NCBI RefSeq assembly: GCF_040147005.1
Contig: NZ_JAMSHO010000001.1
Location: 2,852,001 to 2,916,000 of the forward strand
Direction of reading: 5' to 3'
DNA length: 64,000 nucleotides
From: Halomonas sp. H10-9-1
GTDB lineage: Bacteria; Pseudomonadota; Gammaproteobacteria; Pseudomonadales; Halomonadaceae
The notes beneath the pieces are model-generated. The model did not search any database. It was not told where the DNA came from and was given only the letters and a program-made list of their open reading frames with translations. Both the position numbers and the translations under genes were made by a program. This document shows, piece by piece, positions 62,268 through 64,000 of this stretch; the first letter of the stretch is position 1, and every line of letters begins with the position of its first letter.

Positions 62268-62669
62268 TCAATTTGGAAGCCCCTTGAACTTTGGCACTTC
62301 CCCTAACTCCCCATCCCAAGCAGCTTTGCTGGATGAAAAGATGTGCGCTGTTGGCGACATAGAGATATCAGTGTCCAAACACCCTGCCGGAACGATGAGT
62401 AAACCTGCGACCCGAGTGTTCGGCAACGCTGAGCCACACATCTTACAAAAACTTTTGCTATGACGAGTGCCTGGAAGCGTAAAGGAAGTCACAGCATCTA
62501 CACCCGACCGCCAGACCAATTTAGCTGACTGTGAGAATAAATTTGCCGCATGAGCCGAACCCGTATCTTTTTGGCAATACTGGCAATGGCACAGGTAAAA
62601 GCTATCGAACTCACCTTTTACCTCAAAGCTCACGGTGCCACACAGACAAGAACCGATATGATCAGTCAT
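62268..62669 (-). CDS. GFA/CENP-V-fold zinc protein
   Basis: A 133-residue GFA-family protein. Zinc ligands are in GSCLCGTVSFEV, CHCQYCQKDTGSAH and FCKMCGSALP. Family members include glutathione-dependent formaldehyde-activating proteins, but most have unknown roles. The ATG at 62669 gives the normal start MTDHIGSCLCG. It is the most upstream cassette gene seen on the minus strand. Confidence 0.85.
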   Translation of the reverse strand: MTDHIGSCLCGTVSFEVKGEFDSFYLCHCQYCQKDTGSAHAANLFSQSAKLVWRSGVDAVTSFTLPGTRHSKSFCKMCGSALPNTRVAGLLIVPAGCLDTDISMSPTAHIFSSSKAAWDGELGEVPKFKGLPN

Positions 62670-62700
62670 CAGAACCCCTTCCATGGCCTGTGGATAGTAC

Positions 62701-62762
62701 ACACATAACTGTTCAGCATTTCTTCGCCGTGCGCAGCATGGCGGATAAATGCCTGTTGGACT
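62701..62762 (-). other. attC-like site at the upstream edge of the second array
   Basis: It runs from ACATAACTG to TGTTGGACT. Arms CAGCATTTCTTCGCC/GGCGGATAAATGCCTG surround GTGCGCAGCAT. The presence of a site here implies another cassette or an attI once lay upstream. Confidence 0.6.
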
Positions 62763-63103
62763 AAGCCGCCCATCAGACTGCTAAACGGCTTCTATAGGGT
62801 ATTGTATTGGCCGGTGTGCGACCTGAGACGTCAGGTCGCGCGCATACGGATCTGTTGTGACGCGCTCGGGTCGTGATGTTGGCCATGATCCCAGTTCCCT
62901 CCGGGCCCAATTTGCCCCAACGTAGCGCGCCTGCTGGTCGAAATCCATCACCGGGACGAGCGCCGCTGCGACCCGCGAGCGGGCCGGATCGCCGAGCCCG
63001 TTGAGTGAGTAGCGCGTTAACTCATGCTCGATAGCGTGGCTCCCTATGGTTGTGGGGTCGGCTACGTTTGAGTCGCCGGGGCGACACTCTCGACGGGTCG
63101 AGC
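62763..63103. other. Gap with hairpin and a shared 18-mer; no gene, no integrase
   Basis: It contains a perfect stem GCGACCTGA/TCAGGTCGC at 62818-62839 without a T-tract. It also holds CCCAACGTAGCGCGCCTG at 62916-62933, which recurs at 60997-61014. No intI gene or fragment is recognisable. Confidence 0.55.
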
Positions 63104-63709
63104 CTAGAGAGTGCCCTCGCTACCCATGAACTGGACGCCCGCGGTGGTGCCGTCGCGGTAGGCAATGCATTGCCAGGGAGCATCCTGCGCGCCGACGGCC
63201 GCGCGCACCAGGGTGCCGGCCTCGGCGAAGGACGAGTCGATCAGTCGCACATCGCGATTACCGGTCTGGCTGATGATGGCCGCGAGGCAGGCCTGCTCCG
63301 CCGCCGTCGGCGTGGCCGACGCGGTGCCGCCCGCGCCACATTCGGCGGGCGAGACGGAGGTCACCGAGGTATAGCGACCGTCACCCGTCACGATCTCGGC
63401 GCACTTCTTCGCCGAGGCGTTGTACCAATACGCTGTCAGGCCCTCCGTCCGGACCAGCTCATAGCCGCGTACACGCAGACCGCCCTCCGCTTGCCCCGCC
63501 CGGGCGCCGACGAAGCCCGACAGGTCAGCCGTCATTCCTTGAACGGCACCGCTCACGGACGCACTGCTGGCGGTGCTGCTCGTGAGTGCGCTGTTGGCAG
63601 AGTCGCTCATGGGCGCACTGCTTACGTTGCCGGTTCCGCCACAGCCGGCGAGTGACAGCGCTCCGAGCGCCAGCACGATCACGCAAGCCTTGTTGCTGCG
63701 TTTTTTCAT
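63104..63709 (-). CDS. Hypothetical lipoprotein (201 aa)
   Basis: A 201-residue predicted lipoprotein with signal VIVLALGALSLAGC, the lipobox cysteine being residue 23. A serine/alanine-rich linker covers residues about 25-60, followed by a globular part with four cysteines (KKCAEI, PAECGAG, EQACLAA, WQCIAY) that could form two disulfides. Chromosome-like GC content. The family is not recognised. Confidence 0.7.
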   Translation of the reverse strand: MKKRSNKACVIVLALGALSLAGCGGTGNVSSAPMSDSANSALTSSTASSASVSGAVQGMTADLSGFVGARAGQAEGGLRVRGYELVRTEGLTAYWYNASAKKCAEIVTGDGRYTSVTSVSPAECGAGGTASATPTAAEQACLAAIISQTGNRDVRLIDSSFAEAGTLVRAAVGAQDAPWQCIAYRDGTTAGVQFMGSEGTL

Positions 63710-64000
63710 GTCGGATTCCTCTTCATCGCTGTTGCCATGAAGCCCTGCTTACCGGGAGCAGATCTTCGCCAGCCGAAGTGCTGGCCGTCTTTTTTATGTC
63801 TTGAGCCGTTCGGCATCGTCAAACACTACTGAAGATAGCGGCTGCCCACGCGGACCACTGATTAATTTGATCAATCATGGGCTTTCCCAGCGTCATCATC
63901 GGCGAACATCACGGTAAGGTGGGGCTTTCTTCCTGCTCGAAGCGCTGCAGCATCGGATGTGACACCGCCATCCATGAATTCGCTTCATAACAGCATCCTG
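63710..64000. other. Right edge of window, no gene seen
   Basis: This holds the upstream region of the lipoprotein gene. A near-palindrome TTGATCAATCA near 63870 is the only structure noticed. No coding frame with a ribosome site is supported. Confidence 0.5.

Noticed and set aside
62818-62839. GCGACCTGA/TCAGGTCGC hairpin as a terminator
   Set aside because: No T-tract on either strand; left as an unexplained hairpin.
44216-64000. Integron-integrase gene
   Set aside because: I looked on both strands for a tyrosine recombinase frame and found none, including short or broken pieces.

Overview
The window is GC-rich DNA from a halophilic gammaproteobacterium, most likely Halomonadaceae (Halomonas-like). 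This rests on base composition, acidic proteins, recC-recB-recD gene order, SSS and TRAP transporter types and the malonate genes. It is an inference, because the window holds no rRNA or other taxonomic marker gene.

About 0.1-44 kb is ordinary chromosome. It carries an orphan HTH gene followed by an ISL3-family IS, then a tetrathionate reductase operon (ttrBCA) under a perfect FNR/Anr box. Next come a PhnD/selenate-type ABC transporter with a fused double permease, ilvD, a higBA toxin-antitoxin pair with its own operator, and a TPP-riboswitch operon (SSS symporter + tenA). These are followed by mmsA with a divergent lysR, selO, a lysR/EamA pair, an SSS symporter with a 42-aa partner, ogt, a malonate operon (matA-matB) with a stump of its lost TRAP transporter, and recCBD. 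Gene decay is visible: a lysR with one nonsense codon, a 29-codon SDR stump and a dctM stump. Each of recC, recB and recD carries an in-frame piece of short repetitive palindromic DNA.

From 44.2 to 58 kb the DNA becomes AT-rich and mosaic, with genes on the minus strand. Most are followed by attC-like sites, so this is an integron cassette array with no integrase in the window (CALIN-like). From upstream to downstream on the minus strand it carries an OXA-2-like beta-lactamase, aadA1, a VOC protein, a lipoprotein plus a small protein, a DarT-HD/macro-DprA pair, a Schlafen AlbA_2 protein, two membrane proteins, and a secreted protein split by an IS3-family element. A second ISL3 copy, inverted relative to the first, sits inside the array; both copies keep perfect 8-bp target duplications. 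Three chromosome-like genes (DUF427, MTA/SAH nucleosidase, ion-channel-like) separate this from a shorter second array at 60.5-62.8 kb (VOC, membrane protein, DUF6624, GFA). A lipoprotein gene closes the window.

The most unusual system is the cassette at 52.2-54.7 kb. It is a DarTG-like pair in which the DNA ADP-ribosyltransferase is fused to an HD domain and the macro-domain antitoxin is fused to a DprA/SLOG-like domain.
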